A stretch of 64,000 bases of DNA from the NCBI GenBank assembly GCA_024636495.1, contig JAGXGZ010000076.1, positions 1-64,000 on the forward strand, written 5' to 3'. Made by a program: the position numbers and the translations under genes. Below the pieces are notes generated by a model, which ran no database searches, was not told the origin of the DNA, and saw nothing but the letters and a program-made list of their open reading frames with translations. The DNA comes from Roseobacter sp. (GTDB lineage: Bacteria; Pseudomonadota; Alphaproteobacteria; Rhodobacterales; Rhodobacteraceae). Within the stretch, counting starts at the first letter, position 1; each line of letters begins with the position of its first letter. Shown here piece by piece: positions 44,174-53,458 of the stretch.

Positions 44174-45679
44174 TCAGGCGCCCAGACGGGCGATTTTATG
44201 TTGGCCCAAAGCAAAAGCCACGTTTTTCTGTTCCATATAAAAGTCAAATGACCATTGCCCGCCGTCGCGCCCGATGCCGCTGGCTTTGGTGCCACCAAAG
44301 GGCGTGGGCAGGTGGCGGACGTTTTCGGAGTTGACCCAGATCATCCCCGCCTCCAACGCGTCGGAAAACCGCAGCGCGCGGGACACGTCGTTGGTCCAGA
44401 CATAGCCGGTCAGGCCATAGTCAACATTATTGGCGATGTGCAGGGCCTCGTCTTCGTCCTTGAACCGGATGGAGGTGAGGACCGGGCCAAAAATTTCCTC
44501 CTGAGATATTCGCATCTTGGGCGTCGCGTGGGTGAATAGCGTGGGCTTCACGAACCAGCCCTTGCCGTCCAATGCGTCCCCGCCTGCTGCGATGGTTGCC
44601 CCGTCACTGCGCGCTACGTCGAAATAGCTGCACACCTTGTCGTAATGCACCTTGTGGATCAGCGGGCCGACCTCGGTCGCGGGGTCCAGCGGGTGGCCGA
44701 CGCGGATGTTGTTTACCCTCTCGGTCAACCGGCGCTCAAACTCATCGGCTATGTTGTCGTGTATCAGCAAGCGCGAGGACGAGGTGCAGCGTTCGCCATT
44801 CAGCGAATAGATCATGAAGATCGTCGCATCCAAGGCACGCTCAAAATCCGCATCGTCAAACACCACGACGGGGTTCTTGCCGCCCAGTTCAAAATGGCAC
44901 CGTTTCAGGGTATCGGCCCCCTGTTTAATGATCATCGAACCAGTTTTACTTTCCCCTACAAAGGCGATTGCCTTGATGTCTGGGTGTTCGGTCAGCGCGC
45001 GGCCCGCGTCTTCACCCATACCGTTAACCAGGTTCCACACGCCTGCAGGCAACCCTGCCTCATGCGCGATCTCGGCCAGAATACGGGCGGTCAGCGGGCT
45101 GAATTCGGCGGGCTTGTGCACGATGGTACAGCCCGCAGCCAAGGCAGGCGCGATCTTCCACGTCGACAACATGAAGGGCGTGTTCCACGGCGTGATGACA
45201 CCGACAGGGCCAATCGGGCTGCGGCTGGTCACGTTCATGTGGTCGTTGGTGGGCAGCGATTGGCCGTCGCGCGCAGCGGGGGCAAGATCGGCGTAGTAAC
45301 GGAAATTCTCGGCCCCGCGCAGCGCCGCCTTGGACATAAAGCGATACGCCTGCCCTGTGTCCCAGCATTCGCACAGCGCGATTTCATCGGCCCGCTCCAC
45401 GATCAAATCCGCGATGTTGTGCAGGATTTTCTTGCGGGCCGCCCCGCTCATACCCGCCCATGCAGGGAACGCGCCCTTCGCGGCTTTGGCGGCGGCGTCT
45501 ATGTCGCCCGCTGTCCCTTTTGCAACTTTACAGATCAGGCTTTCATCAACCGGGGAATGGGTCTCGAATGTCTCAAGCCCTTCAACATTTTGGCCGTTGA
45601 TCAGGTTAAGGATACCCCTGTCGCGAAACCGCGCCAGATGGCCGTTAAGTTTCTCAAGATGCGTGGCAAGATCGGTCAT
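44174..45679 (-). CDS. hpaE: 5-carboxymethyl-2-hydroxymuconate semialdehyde dehydrogenase
   Basis: A 501-residue NAD-dependent aldehyde dehydrogenase. NAD-loop motif TPWNTPFM, catalytic Glu in FELGGKNPV and catalytic Cys in NGERCTSSSRLL are present. It oxidises the ring-cleavage semialdehyde. Coupled to hpaF by an ATGA overlap, it sits in the expected hpa order F-E-D-G-H. Confidence 0.92.
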   Translation of the reverse strand: MTDLATHLEKLNGHLARFRDRGILNLINGQNVEGLETFETHSPVDESLICKVAKGTAGDIDAAAKAAKGAFPAWAGMSGAARKKILHNIADLIVERADEIALCECWDTGQAYRFMSKAALRGAENFRYYADLAPAARDGQSLPTNDHMNVTSRSPIGPVGVITPWNTPFMLSTWKIAPALAAGCTIVHKPAEFSPLTARILAEIAHEAGLPAGVWNLVNGMGEDAGRALTEHPDIKAIAFVGESKTGSMIIKQGADTLKRCHFELGGKNPVVVFDDADFERALDATIFMIYSLNGERCTSSSRLLIHDNIADEFERRLTERVNNIRVGHPLDPATEVGPLIHKVHYDKVCSYFDVARSDGATIAAGGDALDGKGWFVKPTLFTHATPKMRISQEEIFGPVLTSIRFKDEDEALHIANNVDYGLTGYVWTNDVSRALRFSDALEAGMIWVNSENVRHLPTPFGGTKASGIGRDGGQWSFDFYMEQKNVAFALGQHKIARLGA

Positions 45680-46068
45680 TGCATATCCTTTGGCAGATGG
45701 TCACGGATTGAGCTGGCCTTGGGGCTGAGCGCGGGATCAATGTCGCGCATCTCCATCGACAGCATAAAGGATGAGGTCGCCAGGACGGGCGTGCAAAACG
45801 CCTGCATCGCGTCGAATATGGTCTGGGTGGCGGCCTGTTTGACCGCATCTGTACGCCCTGCCCGCAATCGCACCGAAAGGTCCAGAAACGCGTGATCGGC
45901 GTTGCCATCGGCCATGACCACGTGGGTGCACGCGGTCGCGCGGACCCGAATGCCAGCAACAGGAAAAACGCCCGTATCGGCCGCTGCGCGCGCCACAGCA
46001 GCACAAAGGGCCGCGATATCAAGACGCGCCTCAAGGTTGGGCGAATAATCGATATGAAAATGTGGCAT
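45676..46068 (-). CDS. hpaF: 5-carboxymethyl-2-hydroxymuconate isomerase
   Basis: A 130-residue tautomerase-superfamily protein. The mature N-terminus begins Pro2 (MPHFHIDYS), the catalytic proline. ATG 46068 is chosen for this reason and because GGAGG lies just upstream. It isomerises 5-carboxymethyl-2-hydroxymuconate. It is the first gene of the hpa operon, transcribed from the promoter inside the palindrome next to it. Confidence 0.9.
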   Translation of the reverse strand: MPHFHIDYSPNLEARLDIAALCAAVARAAADTGVFPVAGIRVRATACTHVVMADGNADHAFLDLSVRLRAGRTDAVKQAATQTIFDAMQAFCTPVLATSSFMLSMEMRDIDPALSPKASSIRDHLPKDMQ

Positions 46069-46097
46069 AACCCCTCCCGGTATTTGCCCGCTATTAG

Positions 46098-46130
46098 TTG
46101 ACAAGTTAATCAACTTAATTAACATGTCAA
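46098..46130. promoter_or_regulatory. HpaR operator with overlapping divergent promoters
   Basis: An inverted repeat with 13-base arms and one mismatch (TTGACAAGTTAAT / ATTAACATGTCAA, seven bases apart) lies midway between hpaF and hpaR. Each arm contains a -35 hexamer TTGACA. With a 16-base spacer, TAACTT faces hpaF and TAACAT faces hpaR as -10 boxes. A dimer bound here would block both promoters, fitting a MarR-type autorepressor released by an aromatic ligand. Confidence 0.65.
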
Positions 46131-46161
46131 TCAAATTTACAGCTCAACAACGAGATCAAGA

Positions 46162-46623
46162 ATGACCAATGACCCCTCAAAGCTAGCCCAAACTGCGCGA
46201 TCCTTGCCGATTGCGCTGTTGCGGGCGCGCGAGACGGTGATGGGCCCGTTTCGCGAAATGCTAAGTCAAAGCGGTATCAGCGAACAAAAGTGGCGGGTGT
46301 TGCGTGTCGTATCGGAATCCGGCCCGATGGAGCAAACGGCCATTGCCACAGCCGCCTGTCTTATGCTGCCCAGCCTGACACGCATCCTCTCTGCGATGGA
46401 GAAAGATGGCCTGCTGACGCGCCAACCCGACACCCAAGACCGCCGCAAATCCATCGTGACGATCAGCGCGGCGGGACAGGACCTGATCGACAGCCACGCC
46501 AGCCGCTCGGCCGAGATTACAAAGCGGCTTCAGGAACGCTATGGCACTGAAAAGATGATAAAATTACTGGACTTGCTGGAAGAGTTGACCGACGCTGACC
46601 TGACAGCAGCCCCAAAAACATAA
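46162..46623 (+). CDS. hpaR: Homoprotocatechuate-operon regulator HpaR (MarR family)
   Basis: A 153-residue MarR winged-helix protein: ISEQKWRVLRVVSESGPMEQTAIA (helix-turn-helix with LPSLTRILSAMEKDGLL as recognition helix), DRRKSIVTISAAG (the wing), then a C-terminal dimer helix. It is divergent from hpaF and borders the operator at 46098-46130. It probably represses the hpa genes until a pathway intermediate binds. Confidence 0.86.
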   Translation: MTNDPSKLAQTARSLPIALLRARETVMGPFREMLSQSGISEQKWRVLRVVSESGPMEQTAIATAACLMLPSLTRILSAMEKDGLLTRQPDTQDRRKSIVTISAAGQDLIDSHASRSAEITKRLQERYGTEKMIKLLDLLEELTDADLTAAPKT

Positions 46624-46642
46624 GAGCTTGAGGACCAAGAAA

Positions 46643-48262
46643 ATGAAGAAGACAACCGCCGATATCATGGTCGAGGCGCTGGTCGAAAACGGGGTCGATA
46701 CCGTCTTTGGCATTCCCGGTGCCCATTCATATGAACTGTCCGATGCGCTTGCCCGGCGCGGCAATGACATCCGTTTTGTCCATTCGCGTCACGAACAAGG
46801 CGCGGGTTACATGGCGTATGGCTATGCGAAATCCAGCGGCAAACCGGGTGTGTTTACCGTCGTGCCCGGCCCGGGCGTGCTGAACGCTGGTGCGGCTTTG
46901 TGTACGGCTTACGGTGGCAACGCGCCGGTGATGTGCCTGACGGGCAATATCATGTCGCATCTGATCGGTCAGGGGCGCGGGCAGTTGCACGAACTGCCCG
47001 ACCAGCTGGCAACCTTGCGCGGCCTGACAAAATGGTCCGACCGGATCGACCACCCCTCGCAGGTCGCGGATACGATGGCGCTTGCCTTTACCGAGATGCT
47101 GTCGGGCCGCCAGCGCCCTGTCGCGGTCGAAGTGCCGTGGGATGTGTTTGGCCAGAAACTGCCCGCCCCCGATCAGACCGCCGCGCGGCCGCGCCACACG
47201 GTGATGGACCCTGACGCGATTACTGCCGCCGCCAAGATGATCGCCGCCGCGACAAACCCGCTGATTATGGTGGGCGGCGGCGCGCTGGATGCAGCTGCCG
47301 AAGTCTTGGCCTTGGCACAGAAAATCCAAGCCCCCGTTACGGCGCACCGCAGCGGCAAGGGGATTGTGTCGGATGATAACCCGCTGGCGATGAACCTGAT
47401 CGCATCCTACGACTATTTCCAGAAATGCGACCTGTTAATCGGGATCGGCAGCCGCCTTGAGCTGCAATTCATGCGCTGGCAATGGCGCCCCGAGGGGCTG
47501 AAAGTGCTGCGCATTGACATCGACCCGACCGAGATGGTCCGCCTCAAGCCTGATCTGGGCGTCGTGGCCGATGCGGCAGAGGCGTCAGCCGCACTTGTTG
47601 AGGCCTTAGGCGACCGTAAAGCAGAGGATCGGACCGCCGAATTCAGCGACTACAACACCCGCGCCCGCGCCGCGTCAGAAACCGTTCAGCCACAGATGAG
47701 CTATCTTGACGCGATCCGCCGCGCCCTGCCCCGAGACGGGTTTTTCGTCGAGGAAGTCAGCCAAATGGGCTTTACCGCGCGGTTCGGTTTTCCGGTCTAC
47801 AAACCCCGCCAATACGTCACCTGCGCCTATCAGGACAATCTGGGCTTTGGCTATAACACCGCGCTTGGCGTCAAGATCGCGAACCCCGACAAGGCGGTCG
47901 TGTCGGTCAATGGCGATGGCGGGTTCATGTTCGGCATGCAGGAAATGGCCACCGCAATGCAGCACGGCATCGGCGTTGTGGCCGTTGTGTTCAACAACAA
48001 CGCTTATGGCAATGTGCGGCGCGACCAGATGAATGTGTTTAACGGGCGGCTATTGGGGTCGGAATTGCACAACCCCGATTTCGTCGCCATGGCCCAAAGC
48101 TTTGGCATGCGCGCCGAACGGGCCGAGACGCCTGAGGCGTTGGAACAGGCCATCACCGCTGCGCTTGAGGCGGGAGTTCCCGCGCTAATCGAAGTGCCGG
48201 TTGAGACCGGATCAGAGACCTCGCCCTGGCCGTTTTTGCACCCCGCACCACACGGCAGTTAA
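46643..48262 (+). CDS. Thiamine-diphosphate-dependent enzyme (acetolactate-synthase-like)
   Basis: A 539-residue ThDP enzyme with Pyr domain (GIPGAHSYEL, catalytic Glu in SRHEQGAGYM), central domain and PP domain (VNGDGGFMFGMQEM, NNNAYGN). The family covers acetolactate synthase, decarboxylases and ligases; no regulatory subunit gene is near, so it is not a classical AlsS/IlvB. It starts 19 bases after hpaR with GAGG and is probably co-transcribed. It could decarboxylate an aryl-pyruvate feeding the hpa route, but that is inference. Confidence 0.78.
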   Translation: MKKTTADIMVEALVENGVDTVFGIPGAHSYELSDALARRGNDIRFVHSRHEQGAGYMAYGYAKSSGKPGVFTVVPGPGVLNAGAALCTAYGGNAPVMCLTGNIMSHLIGQGRGQLHELPDQLATLRGLTKWSDRIDHPSQVADTMALAFTEMLSGRQRPVAVEVPWDVFGQKLPAPDQTAARPRHTVMDPDAITAAAKMIAAATNPLIMVGGGALDAAAEVLALAQKIQAPVTAHRSGKGIVSDDNPLAMNLIASYDYFQKCDLLIGIGSRLELQFMRWQWRPEGLKVLRIDIDPTEMVRLKPDLGVVADAAEASAALVEALGDRKAEDRTAEFSDYNTRARAASETVQPQMSYLDAIRRALPRDGFFVEEVSQMGFTARFGFPVYKPRQYVTCAYQDNLGFGYNTALGVKIANPDKAVVSVNGDGGFMFGMQEMATAMQHGIGVVAVVFNNNAYGNVRRDQMNVFNGRLLGSELHNPDFVAMAQSFGMRAERAETPEALEQAITAALEAGVPALIEVPVETGSETSPWPFLHPAPHGS

Positions 48263-48266
48263 CAAG

Positions 48267-48300
48267 AAACGCGCGGCCCCGGTGACAGGGCCGCGCGTTT
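48267..48300. terminator. Bidirectional intrinsic terminator
   Basis: A 13-base stem (AAACGCGCGGCCC / GGGCCGCGCGTTT) with loop CGGTGACA, followed by T-runs in both directions, sits between the convergent ThDP gene and mtlK. Confidence 0.8.
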
Positions 48301-48314
48301 TCTGATGCGCCATC

Positions 48315-49784
48315 TTAGGCGTCCAGATAGCTTTGCATGGCTGCCTCGGCCCCATCGGCCCAGACCATCGCAAGCCAGCGGTCAAAGGCCTTGGCAAAGC
48401 CTTTTTGGCCAGCAAGATCACCATAAAGACGGTCCTGTTCCAGCCACGCTTGGGGGCGCGACTTGGCTGCGACTGCCGCCGCTTGCAGATCGTCCCAATA
48501 GGGGTCGTTTGGCGCAATCGGGGTACCATCTTCGCGCGTACCTTCACACATCCGCGCCCAAAGCGCTTCAACCAAGGCAAGCCCCTCGATCGGTCCGCCA
48601 GCTGCCACCGCATCGCGGAGGATCGGGATGACAAAACCGGGGTGGCGCGACGACCCGTCAAAGGCCACCCGCCGCACGGTGTCGCGGATTTCGGGGTTCG
48701 AGAACCGTTCGTCAATCAGGTCGATATAGCTGGCAGCCGTCATTCCCGGCACGGCATCCACATGCGGCGCGCTTTCATCCAAGCTGACCTTGCGCAAGAA
48801 ATCGCGGATCGTGGGGTGTGCCATGCAGCCTGATATCGTCTCGATCCCCAATATTTCGCCCGGGTTAGCGATGATCTGGTGGCCCGCGTTCAGCAGGCGC
48901 AGCTTCATCGCCTCGAACGCATGCACATCATCGGTAAAGGTCGCCCCTGCGCGGTCCCAATCGGGGCGACCTGCACAAAAATTATCCTCGATCACCCATT
49001 GGCGGAAATTTTCATGGGTGACGGGGGCCATGTCGATCACCCCGAAATCACGGGCAAGTGCCAGCTCAGCAGGGCCAGTCGCGGGTACGATGCAATCGAC
49101 CATCGCGTTGGGAAAGCTGCATCTGGCATCGATCCACGCGGCCAGATCGGGATCGGACATGGCCGCCAGACCCAGAACCGTCTGACGCAGGATTGCGCCA
49201 TTGCCTTGCAGGTTGTCGCAAGATTGGCAGGTGAACGGGCCAAGCCCCGCATCGCGGCGCAGTTTCAACGCGGCAATCATCGCGCCAAAGGCGGTTTTAG
49301 GCGTCGCGGGATTTGCCGCATCATGGGCCATATCCGCATTGTCGGCGTCAAACCCGCCTACCCCGTTTTGATAATAGCCACCCTCGGTCACGGTTAACGC
49401 GACGATGCGAATGGCGGGGTCGGCCATCTGGGCGATCAGCGCGGCATTGTCAGGCTCGACCGGCACGAATCCAATCATGGATCCGGTAATCTCGGCTGAT
49501 TTCCCCTTTGGGTCTAGTTCGATCAACGTCGACAGATAGTCTTGGGCCATCAGCCGCGCCCGCTGCGCAGTATCCGCCGCACGCACGCCCGCGCCGATGA
49601 TCGCCCAATCATGGGCCAACCCCATGTCCATCAAACGGTGCAGATACCACGCCTGATGGCCGCGGTGAAAGTTACCAAGACCGATATGAACGATCCCGGC
49701 TGATAGATCAGCGCGGTTGTAAGTCGGTTTGCGGATACCCGGCGGAAGGTCAGTAAGGCTTGCAAGAGTTAACGGCTGTGCCAT
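48315..49784 (-). CDS. mtlK: Mannitol 2-dehydrogenase family protein
   Basis: A 489-residue long-chain polyol dehydrogenase of the mannitol-dehydrogenase family. N-terminal VHIGLGNFHRGHQAWYLHRL binds NAD; central DNLQGNG and SFPNAMVDCIVPA and the catalytic Lys/Asn region (MKLRLLNAGHQII) are present. It oxidises mannitol to fructose or a related polyol. ATG 49784 has GGAG seven bases upstream. It is the last gene of the smo operon. No fructokinase or xylulokinase gene follows. Confidence 0.87.
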   Translation of the reverse strand: MAQPLTLASLTDLPPGIRKPTYNRADLSAGIVHIGLGNFHRGHQAWYLHRLMDMGLAHDWAIIGAGVRAADTAQRARLMAQDYLSTLIELDPKGKSAEITGSMIGFVPVEPDNAALIAQMADPAIRIVALTVTEGGYYQNGVGGFDADNADMAHDAANPATPKTAFGAMIAALKLRRDAGLGPFTCQSCDNLQGNGAILRQTVLGLAAMSDPDLAAWIDARCSFPNAMVDCIVPATGPAELALARDFGVIDMAPVTHENFRQWVIEDNFCAGRPDWDRAGATFTDDVHAFEAMKLRLLNAGHQIIANPGEILGIETISGCMAHPTIRDFLRKVSLDESAPHVDAVPGMTAASYIDLIDERFSNPEIRDTVRRVAFDGSSRHPGFVIPILRDAVAAGGPIEGLALVEALWARMCEGTREDGTPIAPNDPYWDDLQAAAVAAKSRPQAWLEQDRLYGDLAGQKGFAKAFDRWLAMVWADGAEAAMQSYLDA

Positions 49785-49817
49785 CAAAGTCTCCGGTTAA
49801 GAAGTGGAGGGACGCGC

Positions 49818-50587
49818 TTAGCTCATCCATTGGCCGCCGTCGACGTTATACGTCTGCGACACGATGTAATCGGATTCGGGCGAGGCCAGAAAAATCGCCA
49901 TGCCTGTCAAATCCGCAGGCACAGCAAAGCGGCCTGCAGGCACGCCCGCTGCAACTTCGGCTTTTTTCTGGCCGGGTTTCTTGCCTTCCAACTTGGCGAA
50001 CATGGCATCGACATGGTCCCAATGCGCCCCGTCCACCACGCCGGGGGCGATGGCGTTGACGTTGATGCCGTGACCGATCAGGTTCAGCCCGGCAGATTGC
50101 GTCATGGAGATCACGGCGGCCTTTGTTGAACAATAGACAAGCACCAGCGCTTCGCCGCGCCGTCCGGCTTGGGATGCCATGTTGATGATCTTGCCGCCAT
50201 GGCCCTGTTTGATCATCTGCGCCGCCGCCGCTTGCATCGTGAACAGCGTGCCGCCCACGTTGACGGCATAAAGCTTGTCATAGCTGGCGCGGGTGATATC
50301 GACCGTTTCGGCGGCATCAAAAAGTGCAGCGTTGTTGATCAGGATATCCAGCTTGCCTGCACGGTCCACCACCGACGCGATGGCGGCATCAATGCTGGCT
50401 TGATCCGCGACATCAATGTGCACGGCATAAGCGTGCGGCCCCAGTTCGTCGGCCGTTTGCTGCGCCGCCTCAAGGTTGATGTCGGCAATGCCAACCGTCG
50501 CCCCTTCGGCAATATAGCTTTCCGCAAAACCCCGGCCAATGCCCCGCGCAGCGCCCGTAATCAGCGCCGATTTTCCATCCAGGCGTT

Positions 50588-50591
<4 letters not shown>
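49818..50591 (-). CDS. smoS: Sorbitol dehydrogenase SmoS (short-chain)
   Basis: A 257-residue classical short-chain dehydrogenase. [10 protein letters not shown] (NAD site), NNAA, catalytic Ser in INMASQAG and YxxxK ([10 protein letters not shown]) are present; the C-terminal [10 protein letters not shown] is typical of polyol SDRs. It oxidises D-sorbitol to fructose. ATGA overlap with smoK. Order and neighbours match the polyol operon known from Rhodobacter. Confidence 0.88.
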
Positions 50592-51592
<1,001 letters not shown>

Positions 51593-51604
51593 GAGAAAAC
51601 TCCC

Positions 51605-52435
51605 TTATTTAACGGCGCCGAAGGTCAGGCCCCGGACAAGTTGTTTCTGGCTGAACCAGCCCATGATCAGAATTGGCGCGATTGCCATAATCGACGCGGC
51701 ACTTAGCTTGGCGTAGAACAATCCTTCGGGGGCGGAAAAGCTGGCGATGAATTTGGTTAATGGGGCGGCATCCACCGTGGTGAGCAGGATCGTCCAAAAG
51801 GCTTCGTTCCATGCCAAGATCACATTGAGCAGGATCGTGGATGCAATGCCCGGCAGCGCCATGGGCGTCAGCACATACAGGATTTCGCTTTTCAGCCCGG
51901 CCCCGTCCATCCGCGCGGCTTCCAAAATCTCGCCCGGAATTTCGCGGAAATAGGTGTAAAGCATCCAGACGATGATCGGCAGGTTGATCAGCATCAACAC
52001 GACGACCAGTAACATGCGGCTGTCCATCACGCCAAAGTATTTCGCGATCAGTACCAGTGGATAAAGCACGCCAACTGCAGGTAACATCTTGGTCGAGAGC
52101 ATCCACAGCAGCACATCTTTGGTGCGCTTACCCGGCACAAAGGCCATCGCCCAAGCTGCAGGTACCGCAATGATGATGCCCAGAATGGTGGACCCCACCG
52201 CGATGATAATCGAATTCATCAGCGCCAGCGGATAATTCGAGCGCGCCAGAACATCGCTGTAGTTCTGCGTCGTCCAGTCAAAGAACAACCACACAGGCGG
52301 GTCGGAAATTGCAACGTTTTCCGCCTTGAAGCTGGTCAGAAAGGTCCACAGGATCGGGAAAAAGATCAGCAGACCAAAACCCCAAGCCAGGGCTGTCCAC
52401 ATGATTTTTTTACGGGGAGATATTGCGCGTGCCAT
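51605..52435 (-). CDS. smoG: Polyol ABC transporter permease SmoG
   Basis: A 276-residue permease with six helices and the inner EAA-like loop EAARMDGAGLKSEILYVLTP that docks the ATPase. It belongs to the MalG family. It lies 12 bases after smoF. Confidence 0.9.
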   Translation of the reverse strand: MARAISPRKKIMWTALAWGFGLLIFFPILWTFLTSFKAENVAISDPPVWLFFDWTTQNYSDVLARSNYPLALMNSIIIAVGSTILGIIIAVPAAWAMAFVPGKRTKDVLLWMLSTKMLPAVGVLYPLVLIAKYFGVMDSRMLLVVVLMLINLPIIVWMLYTYFREIPGEILEAARMDGAGLKSEILYVLTPMALPGIASTILLNVILAWNEAFWTILLTTVDAAPLTKFIASFSAPEGLFYAKLSAASIMAIAPILIMGWFSQKQLVRGLTFGAVK

Positions 52436-52447
52436 GATCTGGTCCCT

Positions 52448-53314
52448 TCAGTTATCGATGTTCTTGCCAACGATGCGCATCAGGAAGATGGCAACGATGT
52501 TGGCAAGGATGACGGCGATGATCCCGCCTGCTGAGCCCAAACCGATGTTCTGGCTTTCAAGCACCCGCTGGTAGACCAGATAGGTCAGTGTCCGTGTGCC
52601 AAAGGCGCCGTTTGTGGTCACGAAGATCTCGGCAAAGATCGACAGCAGGAAAATCGTCTGGATCAGGATCACAACAGTGATGGCCCGCGACAGATGCGGC
52701 AGGATGATGTACCAAAACCGCGCCAAGGGGGGTGCGCCGTCAATCTCGGCGGCCTCAAGCTGTTCGCTGGACAGCGACTGCACGGCCGTCAGCATGATCA
52801 ACGTGGCGAAAGGCAGCCATTGCCACGCCACAATCACGATGATCGACAACATCGGTGCCTGGCTCAGAAAATCGTAAGGTTGCAGGCCAAAAAACTTGTA
52901 ACCGTATGAAAACAAACCGTTGTCCACGTTAAAGAACATGTTTTTCCACACCAGCGCGGACACGGTGGGCATCACAAAGAACGGGGCGATCACCAGAATG
53001 CGCACGATCCCCTGCCCGAACATCGGCTGGTCCAGCAGCAGTGCAAAGGCCACGCCGCCGCCAATGGTGATGATCAAAATACCGCCCACCATCCACAACG
53101 TCGTCCCGACCGACGACAGGAACGAGCTGGACGATACGAAGCGCCCGTAGTTTTCAAAACCGATCCACGCCTCGAACACACCACGCATCGGGCGGTAATC
53201 GGCAAAGGAAAAATACAGCGTCATGCACAAGGGCACCAGCATCCACACCAGCAAAACAAAAACGGCTGGGGCGATCATGATACGTGCGGCTGATTTGGAA
53301 TGTTCTGTCGCCAT
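52448..53314 (-). CDS. smoF: Polyol ABC transporter permease SmoF
   Basis: A 288-residue permease of the MalF family. Six or more helices and the coupling-loop motif EAAEIDGAPPLARFWYIILP are seen. It follows smoE across a 144-base gap with a strong hairpin, which would lower its expression relative to the binding protein. Confidence 0.9.
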   Translation of the reverse strand: MATEHSKSAARIMIAPAVFVLLVWMLVPLCMTLYFSFADYRPMRGVFEAWIGFENYGRFVSSSSFLSSVGTTLWMVGGILIITIGGGVAFALLLDQPMFGQGIVRILVIAPFFVMPTVSALVWKNMFFNVDNGLFSYGYKFFGLQPYDFLSQAPMLSIIVIVAWQWLPFATLIMLTAVQSLSSEQLEAAEIDGAPPLARFWYIILPHLSRAITVVILIQTIFLLSIFAEIFVTTNGAFGTRTLTYLVYQRVLESQNIGLGSAGGIIAVILANIVAIFLMRIVGKNIDN

Positions 53315-53409
53315 GACAGTCTCCTTCCGTCTGGATTATCAGGACCTTACGAAGACCGCGCTGCGATCTGCGAAAATGCCTGTGGGGGAAATCGTTGTGC
53401 GGGTTGGTG

Positions 53410-53441
53410 TTTCCGGGACAGGGTGTGCCCTGCCCCGGAAA
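53410..53441 (-). terminator. Hairpin between smoE and smoF
   Basis: Arms TTTCCGGGACAGGG and CCCTGCCCCGGAAA (one mismatch) with loop TGTG. It lies just after the smoE stop on the minus strand. It probably stabilises smoE mRNA or partly terminates, giving excess binding protein. Confidence 0.6.
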
Positions 53442-53458
53442 TCTCTGTAAGCGGCGGC

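Noticed and set aside
44645-45895. Large plus-strand frame opposite hpaE and hpaF
   Set aside because: The minus-strand genes are certain; this frame shows no motif.
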